64,000 nt of DNA. Source: Pseudoxanthomonas beigongshangi. GTDB taxonomy: Bacteria > Pseudomonadota > Gammaproteobacteria > Xanthomonadales > Xanthomonadaceae. The translations under genes and the position numbers were made by a program. A model generated the notes under the pieces. That model was not told the origin of the DNA. It saw nothing but the letters and a program-made list of their open reading frames with translations, and ran no database searches. The first letter of the stretch is position 1. Every line of letters begins with the position of its first letter. Shown here piece after piece: positions 61,763 to 64,000 of the stretch. The stretch covers positions 142,563-206,562 of the forward strand of contig NZ_JADHDV010000003.1 in the NCBI RefSeq assembly GCF_016820515.1. Direction: 5' to 3'.

Positions 61763-64000
61763 TCAACCCAGGCTGGCCTTTTCCGCTTCCAGTTGCGCGC
61801 GGATCTGCGCGTCCACCGCGGCGATGGCGGTCATGTTGACCACCCGGCGCGGCGTGGCGCTGGTGGTCAGGATATGGACCGGCTTGGAGATGCCCATCAG
61901 GATCGGGCCGATGGCGACGCCATCGGTGACCACGCGCACCATGTTGTAGGTGATGTTGGCCGCGTCCAGGTTGGGCAGCACGAACAGGTTGGCGCGCCCG
62001 CTCAGGGTGCTGCCCGGCATGATGCGCTGGCGCAGCGCCTCGTCCCAGGCGGTGTCGCCCTGCATTTCGCCGTCGACGTTGAGGTCGGGCTTGCGCTTGA
62101 GCAGCAGCTCGCGCACCTGCCGCATCTTGGTCGAACCGCGGGTTTCATGGCTGCCGAAGTTGGAGTGCGACAACAGCGCGATGCGCGGTTCGATGCCGAA
62201 CAGCTTCAAGCGGTAGGCCGCCTGCAGGGTCGCCTCGGCGATCTGCTCGGCGGTCGGATCTTCCTGCACGTGGGTATCCAGGAAGAAGTACGCACCCTGG
62301 TTGTTGATGACGCCGGTCATCGCCGAGGTCGACTGCACGCCCGGGTCCAGCGGAATCACGCTGCGCACGTAGCCCAGCTTCTTGTGGAAGCGGCCGACGA
62401 TGCCGCTGACCATCGCGTCGGCCTCGCCGCGCGCGACCATCACCGCGGCGATCAGGGTCGGGCGCGAACGCATCAGGTTCTTGGCCGCGGCCGGGGTGAC
62501 GCCGCGACGCGCGGTCAGCGCGTGGTAGTACTGCCAGTAGTCGTTGAAGCGCGGATCGTCGTTGATGTTGGTCAACTCGAAATCCACGCCGGCGCGCATG
62601 CGCAGGCCCAGGCGTTCGATGCGCGCGTCGATGACGTCCGGGCGGCCGATCAGGATCGGGAAGGCCAGGCCTTCGTCGATGACCGTCTGCACCGCGCGCA
62701 GCACCGTCTCCTCCTCGCCCTCGGCGTAGGCCACGCGCTTGCGGTCTGCGCGTGCGCGGTCGTAGACCGGCTTCATCATCAGGCTGGTGCGGTAGACGAA
62801 CTGGCCCAGCTTCTCGCGGTAGGCCTGCAGGTCGGCCATCGGCCGCAGCGCCACGCCCGAATCCATCGCCGCCTTGGCCACCGCCGGCGCCAGTTCCACC
62901 AGCAGGCGCGGATCGAACGGACGCGGGATCAGGTATTCGGGACCGAAGCACGGAATGTCGTCGCCGTAGGCGGTGCCCAGGTCCGAGGCTTCGCGCCGGG
63001 CCAGATCGGCGATCGCGTGCACGCACGCCAGCTTCATCGCCTCGTTGATGCCGGTGGCGCCCACGTCCAGCGCGCCGCGGAAGATGTAAGGGAAGCAGAC
63101 CGCGTTGTTGACCTGGTTCGGATAGTCAGAGCGGCCGGTGGCGATGATGCAGTCCGGGCGGACCTGCCGGGCCAGCTCCGGCAGGATTTCCGGATTGGGG
63201 TTGGCCAGCGCCAGGATGATCGGCTTGTCGGCCATGGTCGCGACCATTTCCGGCTTCAGCACGTTGGCAGCGGACAGGCCCAGGAAGAGGTCGGCGCCAT
63301 CGACGATTTCGGCCAGGGTGCGCTTGTCGGTGTCGCGGGCGTAGCGCGCCTTGTCCGGGTCCAGGTGCGGGCGGCCGGTGTAGAGCACGCCGTCGCGATC
63401 CACGGCGAGGATGTTCTCCGGCTTCAGGCCCAGCGCCACCAGCATGTCCAGGCAAGCGATGCCGGCCGCGCCGGCGCCGCTGGTGGCCAGCTTGACGTCC
63501 TCGATCTTCTTGCCGACCACTTCCAGCGCGTTGACCACCGCCGCGCCGACGATGATCGCGGTGCCGTGCTGGTCGTCGTGGAAGACCGGAATCTTCATCC
63601 GCTCGCGCAGCTTGCGCTCGACGATGAAGCATTCCGGCGCCTTGATGTCCTCCAGGTTTATGCCGCCGAAGGTCGGCTCCAGGCTGGCGATGATGTCCAC
63701 CAGCTTGTCCGGATCGGTCTCGTCGATTTCGATGTCGAACACGTCGATGCCGGCGAACTTCTGGAACAGCACGCCCTTGCCTTCCATCACCGGCTTGCCG
63801 GCCAGTGCGCCGATGTTGCCCAGGCCCAGCACCGCGGTGCCGTTGGAAACCACCGCGACCAGGTTGCCGCGCGCGGTCATCTCGCTGGCGGCGTTGGGAT
63901 CCTCGACGATGGCCTCGCAGGCATAGGCCACGCCCGGCGAATACGCCAGCGCCAGATCGCGCTGGGTCAGCATCGGCTTGGTCGGCGAGACCTTGATCTT
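61763..64000 (-). CDS. maeB: NADP-dependent malic enzyme with phosphotransacetylase-like C-terminus (partial, 5' end outside window)
   Basis: This enzyme oxidatively decarboxylates malate to pyruvate with NADP. At least 745 aa are present; the N-terminus lies beyond 64000, and the frame is open through the edge. Visible features are the malic N-domain ([18 protein letters not shown]), the NAD(P)-binding region ([16 protein letters not shown]) and [12 protein letters not shown]-like residues ([18 protein letters not shown]). A C-terminal phosphotransacetylase-like domain (last ~310 residues) includes [20 protein letters not shown]. The MaeB fusion length is typical. The PTA-like part is regulatory and not expected to be catalytic. 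Confidence 0.95.
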   Translation of the reverse strand, partial: KIKVSPTKPMLTQRDLALAYSPGVAYACEAIVEDPNAASEMTARGNLVAVVSNGTAVLGLGNIGALAGKPVMEGKGVLFQKFAGIDVFDIEIDETDPDKLVDIIASLEPTFGGINLEDIKAPECFIVERKLRERMKIPVFHDDQHGTAIIVGAAVVNALEVVGKKIEDVKLATSGAGAAGIACLDMLVALGLKPENILAVDRDGVLYTGRPHLDPDKARYARDTDKRTLAEIVDGADLFLGLSAANVLKPEMVATMADKPIILALANPNPEILPELARQVRPDCIIATGRSDYPNQVNNAVCFPYIFRGALDVGATGINEAMKLACVHAIADLARREASDLGTAYGDDIPCFGPEYLIPRPFDPRLLVELAPAVAKAAMDSGVALRPMADLQAYREKLGQFVYRTSLMMKPVYDRARADRKRVAYAEGEEETVLRAVQTVIDEGLAFPILIGRPDVIDARIERLGLRMRAGVDFELTNINDDPRFNDYWQYYHALTARRGVTPAAAKNLMRSRPTLIAAVMVARGEADAMVSGIVGRFHKKLGYVRSVIPLDPGVQSTSAMTGVINNQGAYFFLDTHVQEDPTAEQIAEATLQAAYRLKLFGIEPRIALLSHSNFGSHETRGSTKMRQVRELLLKRKPDLNVDGEMQGDTAWDEALRQRIMPGSTLSGRANLFVLPNLDAANITYNMVRVVTDGVAIGPILMGISKPVHILTTSATPRRVVNMTAIAAVDAQIRAQLEAEKASLG

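Overview
This is a high-GC chromosomal stretch, roughly two thirds G+C by eye, from a gammaproteobacterium that is most likely in the Xanthomonadaceae/Lysobacteraceae (Pseudoxanthomonas, Luteimonas or Lysobacter-like; the genus cannot be fixed from the sequence). The evidence is a tandem array of GTAG-type REP repeats of the kind known from Stenotrophomonas and Xanthomonas, the DUF3016, DUF3297 and DUF2884 proteins, a homodimeric AceE, and a long TonB-dependent receptor. No rRNA, tRNA, CRISPR array, prophage or complete insertion sequence is visible. Long open frames antisense to real genes are common, as expected at this base composition.

Layout. 0.3-2 kb: rtcB RNA ligase and a small protein. 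2-6 kb: YbbP/YbbA exporter divergent from a TesA-like GDSL esterase. 6-10 kb: a redox group (DsbA-family, aldo/keto reductase, SDR) divergent from an AraC regulator. 10-16 kb: DUF3016, msrB, a ZntB/CorA transporter, motA-motB, and an overlapping HipA-like kinase/DUF3037 pair followed by DUF4031. 16-21.4 kb: a CadC-like membrane regulator, an SGNH hydrolase, an Lrp regulator divergent from a LysE/RhtB exporter with a palindrome between them, and small DUF genes. 21.4-31.4 kb: a lone IS5-type transposase N-terminal domain, a BvgA/RcsB-like regulator with an EvgS/BvgS-like hybrid kinase, an AraC regulator and a TonB receptor.

31.4-36.7 kb is the most interesting region. It is a seven-gene minus-strand operon ending in an ECF42-type sigma factor and containing two YciI/DGPF proteins, two VOC proteins and two RibD/DHFR-like reductases, plus a divergent third DGPF gene. 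A TGTCGA -35 element and a CGTC -10 element, spaced 17 nt, lie just upstream of the first gene. They match the promoter reported for ECF42 factors, so the operon looks autoregulated. Next to it are a gene split by a premature TAA and an XRE regulator.

37-54.5 kb: DUF1697, DUF2884, an orphan phage-type adenine methyltransferase, an NHL-propeller/M23 fusion, DUF998, an S9 peptidase, a polysaccharide deacetylase, an arylamine N-acetyltransferase, a discoidin/toroid glycosidase behind a perfect LacI-type palindrome, a four-copy 80-bp repeat array that provides the stop codons of both flanking genes, a beta-lactamase-family hydrolase, an AlkX/YcaQ-like glycosylase and an unknown membrane-anchored protein. 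54.8-64 kb: aceE, a partner-switching module (SpoIIE-type phosphatase, RsbW-type kinase, two STAS antagonists) with no sigma factor in sight, a 144-bp tandem repeat array, and maeB running off the right edge.
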